Of a DNA stretch of 50,109 bases, positions 16,629-24,667 are shown piece after piece. Made by a program: the position numbers and the translations under genes. Origin of the DNA: Anaerolineae bacterium (lineage in GTDB: Bacteria; Chloroflexota; Anaerolineae; Aggregatilineales; Aggregatilineaceae); contig JAFGNU010000066.1 in NCBI GenBank assembly GCA_016926875.1, forward strand, positions 1-50,109. Reading direction: 5' to 3'. The notes beneath the pieces were generated by a model that was given only the letters and a program-made list of their open reading frames with translations, had not been told where the DNA came from and did no database searches. The first letter of the stretch is position 1; each line of letters opens with the position of its first letter.

Positions 16629-18170
16629 CTAATCAATAAACTGCCAGCGCCCGAAACCGCTGCCGACCACGCTGCCATCCGGCAGAGTCAGGTAGATCAT
16701 GAACTCCGGGCGCGGCTCGCGCGTCATGGCGACCTGTTGGATCGTCATCATATAGCCCTCTTCGGGCGCCAATCCCCACCCCAGCTTATCGGCCACACCG
16801 GGCGCGTTGGTCCACACCCGCCCAAACCCCCGGATCGGCGCGTGCCGGTCGAGTGGGGGCGTCTTTTCCGGTGAGCTTTCGGCCATGCCCTCGTAGGTCG
16901 CTTCCAGGTAGTAGGCTGCCGACCCGTTGCGGTATTCCCCGTCGTCGTAATGCACATAGACTTCTTGTGTATCACCGCGCCAGATCATATAGCCGCCTTC
17001 AAACGGCTGGTAGGCGGCCTGGACTTCCCTGGCTGGCGTGGAGGGGCAGCCGTCGCCCTGGCCAAAAAAGAACGCATACGGGCAGTGCACACTCACGACC
17101 ACCTGGGCGCTGGCGCTGCGATTGGCCGTCCAGAGCGTATAGGTGACGCTGTAGGCGGCGTAATCCGGCAGGTAGACCGTCGCGCTGCCCTGCGGCGATT
17201 GGGCGGTGACGACCGTTTCTACCGCGCCGATGCCGGGCACCGTTTGCTCGATGGTCACGCCGCCCGTGCCCTGTACTTCCCAGGCCAGCGATACCGGGGC
17301 GCCGGGGTTAACGGTGGTCGGGGTGGTAGTGAACGAGGTGATCAGATTACCTGGCGGCGGGACGGGGGCCGGTTGGGTAGCCCCGGTCTCTTCGGCGGCG
17401 CCATGCCCGGCGGCTTCGGTTACGGGCACCGCGCCGATGATGTCGAGCACGAGTTCCTGCTCGTCGTACACATTGCCGGATACCACGTCGATCACCTGGA
17501 GCCGCAGCGTGACCGCGTCCGCGCCTTGCTCCAAAATGGGCGCGACCGGCCCGTGCCCGCTGGACGGAATCCACAGGTTCGAGCGCGGCAGTTCGACCGA
17601 GACGGCGCTGTTATCCGACAGGACCTGCTCAAAAACCAGGTTGGAGCCTGCCAGCCGCCCGTCCACGTCCCAGGTCAGCGTGACGATGGCCTGCCCGGCG
17701 GCCAGCGCGTCCGCGTCGAGGCTGTCGGTATCGGCTTCCAGCGCGTCGATGACCGGTTCGGGGACGTCCGGGTCGGGCGCATACGGGATCGTGAGCGTGC
17801 GCTGCTCGACAATGCGCGATGACCCGTCCTCGATGGACAGCAGGAACGTCGGCGGGCCAAAGTTCAGCGGGTGCCGGATGGTCACGACCCGCGCGCCTTT
17901 TGGTTCCAATGGGACGCTGCTGGGACCAAAGACGGGCACCCACTGGTTTTGCTGGTAGCTGCTCAGTGCCAGGCGGTAGCCGGTCGTGAGGCCGACTGTA
18001 TGCCATGTCAGCGTGGTGGTCAGGTCGCCGGATTCGGCGTTGTTGACGGTGATCGACTTCAGCGAGCTTTCAAACGTGATGATGGTCGGTGTCGGCGCCG
18101 CGCTGACCGTCGCCAGCCCGCCGATACACAATGCCAGCACCACGATAACCGCGAAATATCTGGTTTTCAT
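16629..18170 (-). CDS. Exported multi-domain protein of unknown function
   Basis: A 513-aa protein with a clear signal peptide (FAVIVVLALCIGGLATVSAAP). Several beta-rich, Ig-like segments follow, for example LTTTLTWHTVGLTTGYRLAL and PVSLAWEVQGTGGVTI. The C-terminus has a recurring ending of this genome group, IRGFGRVWTNAPGVADKLGW. The protein resembles extracellular sensory or adhesion-type proteins, but I assign no function. ATG 18170 with AGGGG upstream is preferred to the frame that starts 18 nt earlier. The stop lies 22 nt from the convergent response regulator gene. Confidence 0.75.
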   Translation of the reverse strand: MKTRYFAVIVVLALCIGGLATVSAAPTPTIITFESSLKSITVNNAESGDLTTTLTWHTVGLTTGYRLALSSYQQNQWVPVFGPSSVPLEPKGARVVTIRHPLNFGPPTFLLSIEDGSSRIVEQRTLTIPYAPDPDVPEPVIDALEADTDSLDADALAAGQAIVTLTWDVDGRLAGSNLVFEQVLSDNSAVSVELPRSNLWIPSSGHGPVAPILEQGADAVTLRLQVIDVVSGNVYDEQELVLDIIGAVPVTEAAGHGAAEETGATQPAPVPPPGNLITSFTTTPTTVNPGAPVSLAWEVQGTGGVTIEQTVPGIGAVETVVTAQSPQGSATVYLPDYAAYSVTYTLWTANRSASAQVVVSVHCPYAFFFGQGDGCPSTPAREVQAAYQPFEGGYMIWRGDTQEVYVHYDDGEYRNGSAAYYLEATYEGMAESSPEKTPPLDRHAPIRGFGRVWTNAPGVADKLGWGLAPEEGYMMTIQQVAMTREPRPEFMIYLTLPDGSVVGSGFGRWQFID

Positions 18171-18310
18171 CGTTGCCCCTTGTATCACTCTATGTATGTG
18201 GACACCGGTTACACGTCAAGCTTACAGGTTTGCGAGCATCCCGGCAAGTGGCGCACGTGCGCAGAATTTGCGCTGCAAGTACAATACAGGCGCTGGTATG
18301 AGGAGGGGCT

Positions 18311-21160
18311 ATGTCTAAACACACGCCGGACGAACCAAACGTATTCATCAGCCACGCCACCAAAGACGACGACACCGTTACCCGGCTGCACGACGAACTC
18401 GAAGCGGCCACCGGGCACGCGCTGTGGGTCGATCATAAAGACCTGAAGCCGCCGGAATCCAACTGGCGGGCGGCGATCCAGGCCGCGCTGAAAAGCTGCC
18501 GCGTGGGATTGGTGGTGCTGTCGCGCAATGCCGTTAAGCGCCCGGAGATCGTGGCCGAGTGGACGTATTTGCTGAACGTGAACCGGCCCCTGCTGGTAGC
18601 CAGGATCGATGATGTGCCCCTCGAAGACATCGACTACCGCCTGCATATCGTCCAGTGGATCGACCTGGCGCGCGACTGGGACGCCGGGATCAGGGCCTTG
18701 GCGGCGGCCATTCGCGGTGAGGGGCTGCCGGAGGATGCGCCGGTTGTGCTGGTGCGGCCCATCACCGGGCTGATCGAACCGCGCCTGCTGCGCGTCCCGA
18801 TCACCGGGCGCGACCATGCTCTCAGGCGGATCAAAGAGAAGCTGCAAGACGGGCCGACGATGATCATCGCGGTCGGCGGGGCGGGCAAATCCCGGCTGGC
18901 GGCGGAACTGGCGCTGGGCATGGACGGCGTGAACGGCGCGATCTGGCACACGTGCAGCGACATCACGCGCCCCGACGACGTGCTGGCCGCGCTGCGAACG
19001 CACGCCAGACTGGACCCGACCGCCTCCCGCGATGAGGTGTTCGGCTGGCTGCGCGGCCACCCGCGCCTGGTCGTGCTCGACAACGCCGAATCCGTGCCCG
19101 CCGACTGCCGGGCGGACTGCGCAAAACTGGCGAACGAACTGTTCAGCGCCGGGGCGCACGTGCTGCTGACCAGCCGGGGAGCCTGGAAAGGCGTGCCGGG
19201 CTTTGAACTGGTCAATACCCACCGCCCGCGAAGGCTGCCGCAGGAACCCGCGCAGCAGATCGTGCTGAACATGGCGCAGGCGTGGGAGGTGCCGCACGAC
19301 CTGGAACCCTACGCCGAGCGGATAGCCAGCGCCGCCCGGCAGCACCCCCGCCTGATCGAGTGGGCCGTGCGAAAAATGGGGTCGTTTGAGCCGCAGAAAG
19401 TGATCCGCGAACTGAAAGAACTGAAAAGCAAGAGCGTGCAGGCCGCTACCAAAGAGATGATCGGCAGGACGCTGGACCAGATGACGGGCGAAGCCGGTCC
19501 CGGCGCGGCGGCGGCCCTGCGGCGGCTGGCCGTATGCCGGGGCGGTTTTAGCTACCATGCGGCGGGGTTCATTCTGGGACTGTTTGATGACAACGCGCAA
19601 CTCGACGAGGACACGCTCGACGAGCAGTTGGAGGCGCTGATCACCTGGCAGTTTGTGACGGCGGAGGCCCTGGAAGGGGGCCGGACGCGCTACGCGGTCG
19701 AGCCGGTGGTGCTGGAACTAAACGCCGTGCAGCCCGACGAGGACGCGCGCCGCCCGCACTACGATTATTACGAGGCGCTGGCGCGGCAGCACGACAAGCG
19801 GCAGGACTACCTGGGCCTGGACGTGGAGAGCGACAACCTGGCGGCGGCCTTTGAGTGGGCGCTGGACGCGGGCGATGCCGAGGCGGCGTACTGGCTGGCG
19901 AACGCGTGCGGGCATTTCCTGGCAAACCGGGGGCGCTTCGACCAGCGCCTGGACTGGTGCCAGCGGGCAGCGGCGGCGCTGGAAGACCACCCGGACGACA
20001 GGCTGCGGGCTGCGGTTCAGGTCAGCCTGGGCAACGCTTACCGGGAACTGCCGACCGGGGACCGCCGCGCCAACCTGGGGCGGGCGGTGGCGGCGTTTGA
20101 AGAGGCGTTACGCTTCTACACGCCGGAGGCGGCGCCGCTGGACTACGCGATGACGCAGACCAACCTGGGGGCTGCCTACGCGGACCTGGCAGAAATCGAG
20201 GACCGGGCGGGTAATCTGGCGCGGGCGGTAGCGGCGTTTCAGGAGGCGCTGCGCTTTAGGACGCCGGAGACGGCGCCGCTGGACTACGCCATGACGCAGA
20301 ACAACCTGGGAACTACCTACGCGGACCTGGCGGCCATCGAGGACCGGGCGGGGAACCTGAAGCGGGCGGTGACGGCGTTTGAGCAGGCGTTACGCTTCCG
20401 CACGCCGGAGGCGGCGCCGCAGGCCTACGCCATGACGCAGACCAACCTGGGGGCTGCCTACCGGCAGTTGTCGGAAATCGAGGACCGGGCGGAGAACCTG
20501 AAGCGGGCGGTGGCGGCCTATGAGCAGGCGTTACGCTTCCGCACGCCGGAAGCGGCGCCGCTGGCCTACGCGACGACACAGAACAACCTGGGGGCTGCCT
20601 ACCAGCAGTTGTCCGAGATCGAGGACCGGGCGGAGAACCTGGAGCGGGCGGTGGCGGCCTATGAGCAGGCGTTACGCTTCCGCACGCCGGAAGCGGCGCC
20701 GCTGTACTACGCGGGGACGCAGAACAACCTGGGGGAAACCTACCGGAAACTATCGGAGATCGAGGACCGGGCGGGGAACCTGAAACGGGCGGTGACGGCG
20801 TTTCAAGAGGCGCTGCGCTACGGAACGCCGGAAACCGCGCCGCTGTATTATGCGGAGACGCAAAACAACCTGGGGATCGCCTACGCGCATCTGGCGGACA
20901 TTGAGGACCGGGCGAGCAACCTGGAGCGGGCGGTGGTGGCCTACGAGCAGGCGTTACGCTTCCGCACGCCGGAGGCGGCGCCGCTGGCCTACGCCATGAC
21001 GCAGGCTAATCTCGGTATCGCGCAGGAAGAACTGGGCGATCTGCCTGCTGCCGTCGCCTGCTGGCGCGAAGCCGAGCGTTATTACCGGCAGATGGGTGCA
21101 GTGCAGGATGCGGACAAAGTGCAGCAATTGATCGACGAGGCGGACGCGGGCGGGGCGTAG
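18311..21160 (+). CDS. TIR-NB-ARC-TPR protein (STAND-type NTPase, probable immune effector)
   Basis: A 949-aa protein with three parts. Residues ~9-135 are a TIR domain (NVFISHATKDDD, LWVDHKDL, VLSRNAVKRPEI, E83 in VAEW as the likely NADase glutamate). Residues ~165-430 are an NB-ARC-type STAND ATPase with ITGRDHALRRI, P-loop GGAGKS (189-194), Walker B VVLDN (254-258), sensor TSR (287-289) and PQEPA. Residues ~595-920 are TPR repeats, seven 47-residue units. TIR-NLR-like proteins in bacteria are known to sense phage components and deplete NAD+; that this one does so is inferred. GAGGAGG precedes ATG 18311. A Dam-like methylase follows 75 nt later. Confidence 0.88.
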   Translation: MSKHTPDEPNVFISHATKDDDTVTRLHDELEAATGHALWVDHKDLKPPESNWRAAIQAALKSCRVGLVVLSRNAVKRPEIVAEWTYLLNVNRPLLVARIDDVPLEDIDYRLHIVQWIDLARDWDAGIRALAAAIRGEGLPEDAPVVLVRPITGLIEPRLLRVPITGRDHALRRIKEKLQDGPTMIIAVGGAGKSRLAAELALGMDGVNGAIWHTCSDITRPDDVLAALRTHARLDPTASRDEVFGWLRGHPRLVVLDNAESVPADCRADCAKLANELFSAGAHVLLTSRGAWKGVPGFELVNTHRPRRLPQEPAQQIVLNMAQAWEVPHDLEPYAERIASAARQHPRLIEWAVRKMGSFEPQKVIRELKELKSKSVQAATKEMIGRTLDQMTGEAGPGAAAALRRLAVCRGGFSYHAAGFILGLFDDNAQLDEDTLDEQLEALITWQFVTAEALEGGRTRYAVEPVVLELNAVQPDEDARRPHYDYYEALARQHDKRQDYLGLDVESDNLAAAFEWALDAGDAEAAYWLANACGHFLANRGRFDQRLDWCQRAAAALEDHPDDRLRAAVQVSLGNAYRELPTGDRRANLGRAVAAFEEALRFYTPEAAPLDYAMTQTNLGAAYADLAEIEDRAGNLARAVAAFQEALRFRTPETAPLDYAMTQNNLGTTYADLAAIEDRAGNLKRAVTAFEQALRFRTPEAAPQAYAMTQTNLGAAYRQLSEIEDRAENLKRAVAAYEQALRFRTPEAAPLAYATTQNNLGAAYQQLSEIEDRAENLERAVAAYEQALRFRTPEAAPLYYAGTQNNLGETYRKLSEIEDRAGNLKRAVTAFQEALRYGTPETAPLYYAETQNNLGIAYAHLADIEDRASNLERAVVAYEQALRFRTPEAAPLAYAMTQANLGIAQEELGDLPAAVACWREAERYYRQMGAVQDADKVQQLIDEADAGGA
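20093..21079 (+). repeat. Seven 141-nt tandem repeats encoding the TPR region
   Basis: Units start at 20093, 20234, 20375, 20516, 20657, 20798 and 20939, each 141 nt (47 residues, AFEEALRF / TPEAAPL / NNLG / EIEDRAGNL core). The DNA is nearly identical between adjacent units, and the last one diverges after ~20 codons. The period is a multiple of 3, so unit gain or loss keeps the frame. Confidence 0.92.
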
Positions 21161-21171
21161 GGCGTCGCCGT

Positions 21172-21193
21172 CCCCCAGCGGCTGGGGTATACT
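21172..21193 (+). promoter_or_regulatory. Hairpin overlapping a possible -10 in front of the Dam-like gene
   Basis: A CCCCAGC/GCTGGGG inverted repeat with minimal loop (about 21173-21187) sits immediately before TATACT (21188-21193), a possible -10 element. No convincing -35 is seen. It may be a promoter with an operator-like inverted repeat, or a weak hairpin between co-transcribed genes. Confidence 0.35.
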
Positions 21194-21235
21194 GGGCCGC
21201 AGCAGAGAACCGATCACACATGCAGCCAGGACCCC

Positions 21236-22090
21236 ATGACCGATCACCACACCATCCCCGCGCAGCCGTTCCTGAAGTGGGCCGGGGGCAAGGGGCAGCT
21301 TCTCGACCAGTACGCGCCGCTCTTCCCGGCGGACGTGTCCGGCGCCTACTACGAGCCGTTTGTGGGCAGCGGGGCGGTGTTTTTTCATTTGCGGGGCGCA
21401 GGGCTGCCGGTGCAGCGCTGGCACCTGGCCGACGTCAACGCCGCGCTGATCACGTGCTACTGCGTGGTGCGGGATGACCTGGGCGCGCTGATCGATCACC
21501 TGGCTGTGCACAAAGCGCAGCACAGCCACGATTATTATTACGCCGTGCGAAACCGCGACCGCGACCCGGCGTGGGCGGACGTGCCCGACGTGGCGCGGGC
21601 GGCGCGACTGATCTACCTCAACAAGACCTGCTACAACGGCCTGTGGCGCGTCAACAGCAAAGGGCAGTTCAACGTGCCGATGGGCCGCTACACAAAGCCC
21701 GACATCCTGAACGAGGACCGGCTGCGCGCGGCATCGGCGGCGCTGGCGGGCGTGTCGCTGGTCGTGGAGTCGTTCGAGTCCGTGCTGGACCGGGCGGGCG
21801 CGGGCGATTTTGTGTACTTCGACCCGCCGTATGTGCCGCTCAGCGCGACGGCGAGCTTCACCAGCTACGCGGCGGGCGACTTCGGCCCGGACGACCAGCG
21901 GCGGCTGGCGGACGTGTTCGGGGCGCTGGCGGCGCGGGGCTGCCGGGTGATGCTTAGCAACTCGGATACGCCACTTGTGCGCGATCTGTACGCGGGGTTT
22001 GATCTGCGGACGGTGCAGGCGCGCCGGGCGATTAATTCCCGGCGGAACGGGCGCGGCCCGGTTGACGAGGTAGTGGTGCGGAATTATTGA
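21236..22090 (+). CDS. Dam-type DNA N6-adenine methyltransferase (D12 class)
   Basis: A 284-aa DNA adenine methyltransferase. The SAM-binding motif is FLKWAGGKGQLL (12-23) with FVGSGAVFF (42-50). The catalytic motif IV is DPPY (196-199) and the target recognition part lies between (YLNKTCYNGLWRVNSKGQFNVP, the typical Dam segment). It methylates adenine in a short site, GATC in the best-known family members; the real site is unknown. ATG 21236 is chosen because it aligns with the family start. No restriction endonuclease is next to it, so it is an orphan methylase beside the TIR-STAND gene. Confidence 0.9.
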   Translation: MTDHHTIPAQPFLKWAGGKGQLLDQYAPLFPADVSGAYYEPFVGSGAVFFHLRGAGLPVQRWHLADVNAALITCYCVVRDDLGALIDHLAVHKAQHSHDYYYAVRNRDRDPAWADVPDVARAARLIYLNKTCYNGLWRVNSKGQFNVPMGRYTKPDILNEDRLRAASAALAGVSLVVESFESVLDRAGAGDFVYFDPPYVPLSATASFTSYAAGDFGPDDQRRLADVFGALAARGCRVMLSNSDTPLVRDLYAGFDLRTVQARRAINSRRNGRGPVDEVVVRNY

Positions 22091-22103
22091 GCGGTGGGCC
22101 TGG

Positions 22104-22234
22104 CCTCACCCCTCATCCCCAACCCCTTCTCCCCTCTCCAGCCGAGCTATAGAGGGGAAAAGGGGCTTTGTGTTGTGAGCATTCGCACTACACCCCCTCG
22201 CCATTTGTAATGGAGAAGGGGCCGGGGGGTGAGG
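22104..22234. repeat. MITE/REP-like palindromic element, copy 1
   Basis: A 131-bp element bounded by inverted ends (CCTCACCCCTCATCCCC at the left; GGGGGGTGAGG at the right). A second copy in opposite orientation lies at 23904-24037, and the two share the block CCAACCCCTTCTCCCCTCTCCA plus the AGCTATAGAGGGGA motif (reverse-complement matches). There is no coding capacity. It lies downstream of the Dam-like gene and in front of the stop of the minus-strand AIM24-like gene. Confidence 0.75.
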
Positions 22235-22244
22235 TCTTTGTATC

Positions 22245-22922
22245 CTAATTCGACTTGCTGGGAATCTGCGGCAGAATCCAGCCGATCAGCGCGCCCTCGG
22301 AGCGGGTCTGCATCAATACGCGGCCCGGCCCGGTCAGTTCGCACACCAGCCCTTCACCGCTCAGGATGGTGGATTTCCAGCCGCCGACACGCTTCACCTT
22401 GAAGTCAACCGAGGCGTCAAAGCCGACGATGTGCCCGGTATCGATGGTGTAGCGCTCGCCCGCTGCAAGCTGCTTTTCCTCAATCGCGCCGTAGCAGCCG
22501 ACCAGCACCTTACCCCTGCCGCTGACACGCAGCAGGATCAGGCTGCCGCTGCCAAAAAAGCCCTTCGCGCCGCCCCACTTGGCGTCGGTGGTGACGTTCA
22601 TCTCGCTGGCCATGTACGCGCCGCTTTGCAGCAAAAAGTCGCCGCTGGCACTGATCTCCAGCACGCGCATATCGCCGGGCAGCGCGGGCGCGAGCGTCAG
22701 TTCGCCGCCGTTGCCGGGGGCCTGGTACGTGTTCTGGAAGAAGCTCTCGCCGCTGACCATGCGCTTCAGGCCGCCCATCAGGCCGCCTTCCGACTTGGTT
22801 TCGACCGTGACGCCGTCGCTGTAGCTGACCATCGCGCCCGGCTCGACCTTGACTTCTTCGTTCGCAGCCATCGCCACGATGGCCAGCGCGAATGACGGCT
22901 GGTGTTTAAGTGTTACGTCCAT
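22245..22922 (-). CDS. AIM24/TIGR00266-family protein
   Basis: A 225-aa beta-rich protein matching the AIM24 (TIGR00266) family, with conserved blocks EVKVEPGAMVSYSDGV, SFFQNTYQA and GFFGSGSLILLRVSG. The family is widespread in bacteria, and its cellular role is unclear, though it is often near membrane and envelope genes. A strong Shine-Dalgarno (AAGGAG) precedes ATG 22922. The short C-terminal tail ends PSKSN. Confidence 0.88.
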   Translation of the reverse strand: MDVTLKHQPSFALAIVAMAANEEVKVEPGAMVSYSDGVTVETKSEGGLMGGLKRMVSGESFFQNTYQAPGNGGELTLAPALPGDMRVLEISASGDFLLQSGAYMASEMNVTTDAKWGGAKGFFGSGSLILLRVSGRGKVLVGCYGAIEEKQLAAGERYTIDTGHIVGFDASVDFKVKRVGGWKSTILSGEGLVCELTGPGRVLMQTRSEGALIGWILPQIPSKSN

Positions 22923-22943
22923 ATTTTTCTCCTTACAGATAGC

Positions 22944-23012
22944 GCACGCCGGTTCCAGGCGCGGCGTGCAAAATACGAAGTTGTTTCACAGGGGCGCACG
23001 GCAGCCCGTGCG
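22944..23012 (-). other. Two hairpins between the methyltransferase and AIM24-like genes
   Basis: GCACGCCG at 22944-22951 pairs with CGGCGTGC at 22962-22969 (8 bp), and CGCACGG at 22995-23001 pairs with CCGTGCG at 23006-23012 (7 bp). Neither is followed by a T tract on the minus strand, so they are not classic terminators. They may affect mRNA processing between the two minus-strand genes. Confidence 0.4.
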
Positions 23013-23016
23013 GGGT

Positions 23017-23880
23017 TCAGTCCCCATTATACGCCGGTTTGCGGCCCTTGATCGCCAGGTTCACCGTGCTGCGGCCCGGCGGCTCATCGAGCTTGTTCGG
23101 GCGGTCAAACAGGTTGAGTACTGCCACGCCCAGGTTGATCGGATTTAACAGGCTGCCCCGGTTTTTGTCAAATGTGGTGCGGTCGGCGGCGGTCGCCATC
23201 CGCTCCGGCAGCAGACCCGATTCCAACAGCGGCTTGCCCAGCCCGTAGACCAGGTTATGAATAAACGGGAAGCAGGTATGGGTGAAGGATCGCTCTGCTT
23301 CGACAGCCAGCCCGGCCTTTTCCACCGCCGCGCGGAGTTGATCGGGCGTATAGAGCCGCACATGGTTGGCCCAGATGCCCGCCAGCGGTCCGCGCCGGAT
23401 TTTGGTGTGGAACAGCGTTTCGAGCGTCTTGTTGATCGGGTCCCACCAGAAGGGGTAGTTCGCGTGCGGCACGGTGATCGCCACCACGCCGCCCGGCTTG
23501 AGTACGCGCCGCACCTCGCGCAGCCCGGCGACGTCGTCCTCGACATGCTCCAGGATTTCCGACAGGATCGCGCCGTCGAAGTAGTTATCGGGAAACGGCA
23601 GGTGGTAGATGTTGCCGCGCGTCAGCGTGATGTCCGGCAGGTGCCCGACAGTGCGCTGCGCCTTGCGGATGATGTCCGCGTCGAGTTCCAGCCCGGCCAG
23701 CGCGCACCGGCTGGTGTAGCGGTACATATTCAGGTAAAAGCCGCGCCCGCACGCGCAGTCCAGAATGCGCGCCTCGTCACGCGGCGGAATCCATTCGAAG
23801 ATGGTTTGCACCCGCTTTTTGAAGGCCATATCGGCCTCATTGCGGGTCATGTGCTGGATGGTCTGTTGGTCGATGGTCAT
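23017..23880 (-). CDS. Class I SAM-dependent methyltransferase
   Basis: A 287-aa protein. Motif I is ILDCACGRGFY, motif II LELD, the post-I LTRGNIYHLPFPDNYFDGAI and the acidic motif IV region ILEHVEDDVAGLREVRRVLKPGG. The residues after ~175 (HVRLYTPDQLRAAVEKAGL and a hydrophobic FPFIHNLVYGLGKP) are typical of membrane-associated or lipid/quinone-related methyltransferases, but no acceptor can be assigned. Both copies of the inverted element flank it and the AIM24-like gene. The ATG at 23880 has only a weak Shine-Dalgarno. Confidence 0.85.
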   Translation of the reverse strand: MTIDQQTIQHMTRNEADMAFKKRVQTIFEWIPPRDEARILDCACGRGFYLNMYRYTSRCALAGLELDADIIRKAQRTVGHLPDITLTRGNIYHLPFPDNYFDGAILSEILEHVEDDVAGLREVRRVLKPGGVVAITVPHANYPFWWDPINKTLETLFHTKIRRGPLAGIWANHVRLYTPDQLRAAVEKAGLAVEAERSFTHTCFPFIHNLVYGLGKPLLESGLLPERMATAADRTTFDKNRGSLLNPINLGVAVLNLFDRPNKLDEPPGRSTVNLAIKGRKPAYNGD

Positions 23881-23903
23881 GTGCCAGATTCATAGCTGCA
23901 TGA

Positions 23904-24037
23904 CCTCACCCCCCGGCCCCCTCTCCATTCAAAATAGAGAGGGGGAGAAACATGGCGAATGTCCAGTGCTCAACACCCCTTTTCCCCTCTATAGCTCGGT
24001 TGGAGAGGGGAGAAGGGGTTGGGGATGAGGGGTGAGG
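23904..24037. repeat. MITE/REP-like palindromic element, copy 2 (inverted relative to copy 1)
   Basis: A 134-bp element starting CCTCACCCCCCGG and ending GGATGAGGGGTGAGG; its inner part contains CTATAGCTCGGTTGGAGAGG, the reverse complement of the corresponding segment of the copy at 22104-22234. The middle differs. It lies between divergent-free minus-strand genes, with no coding content. Confidence 0.75.
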
Positions 24038-24080
24038 CCCATCAAATTACGTCCCATAAGCTGCACAAGGTCGTGCCCGT

Positions 24081-24539
24081 TCAGTCGGATTGCAGGATCG
24101 TCACGCGCAGCCCTTCGATCAATGCTTCTTTCTCCTGGTCGGACAGCCGCGCTTCCGGGTGCATGATCCGGTAAATCCAGGGCGGCATCTCGCCTTCGTT
24201 CACCACCTCTTCGATCTGGCCCGGCCCCATCGGCTTTTTCAGCCAGTCGGAGAAGTTCATCCGGTCGCGCCCGTGCTGCACGTCATACGACACCAGCCAC
24301 TTCACCGGGGCGATCTTCGAATACCAGGGCCAATCGGTTTCATTGCTGTGGCAGTCGAAGCAGGCATCCTGCACCAGCTCGCGCGTCCGGTCAGAGTCCC
24401 AGTTCATTTCGGTTTCTACCGGCGGGTTGTCTGTCTCCGCCGGGATCAACTGGATCACCAGGAAGATCACCACCAGCGCCGCCACGATAATCCCAAACGT
24501 TTGTTTCCGGGTTCCGAACAATGCTTTCAGCCGGTTCAT
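24081..24539 (-). CDS. Membrane-anchored haem-binding domain protein
   Basis: A 152-aa protein with one N-terminal transmembrane helix (TFGIIVAALVVIFLVIQLI) and a C-type haem motif C60-x-x-C63-H64 (ACFDCHSN). This fits the haem-binding (Haem_bd, PF14376-like) family, in which the CxxCH motif covalently holds haem c. A WPWYSKIAPVKWLV segment and a conserved MPPW follow. It probably faces the outside and takes part in electron transfer, or is a sensor; its partner is not in the window. Confidence 0.85.
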   Translation of the reverse strand: MNRLKALFGTRKQTFGIIVAALVVIFLVIQLIPAETDNPPVETEMNWDSDRTRELVQDACFDCHSNETDWPWYSKIAPVKWLVSYDVQHGRDRMNFSDWLKKPMGPGQIEEVVNEGEMPPWIYRIMHPEARLSDQEKEALIEGLRVTILQSD

Positions 24540-24667
24540 ACCAGGCGCTCCTTGTCCCTATCAGGCCAGCGGATTTGCGTATATGCGGTGTTGAAGATCA
24601 TATTAATCATACCCGCTTCCTGGCACGACGTCGTTTAACAAAGCATCAAGGTTGGCTTGGGGATGTA

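Noticed and set aside
18209..19600. A 463-aa minus-strand open frame
   Set aside because: Antisense to the TIR-NB-ARC gene, Arg/His/Gln-rich composition typical of shadow frames.
20093..21079. CRISPR-like repeated DNA
   Set aside because: The 141-nt units are contiguous without spacers and lie in a coding frame.
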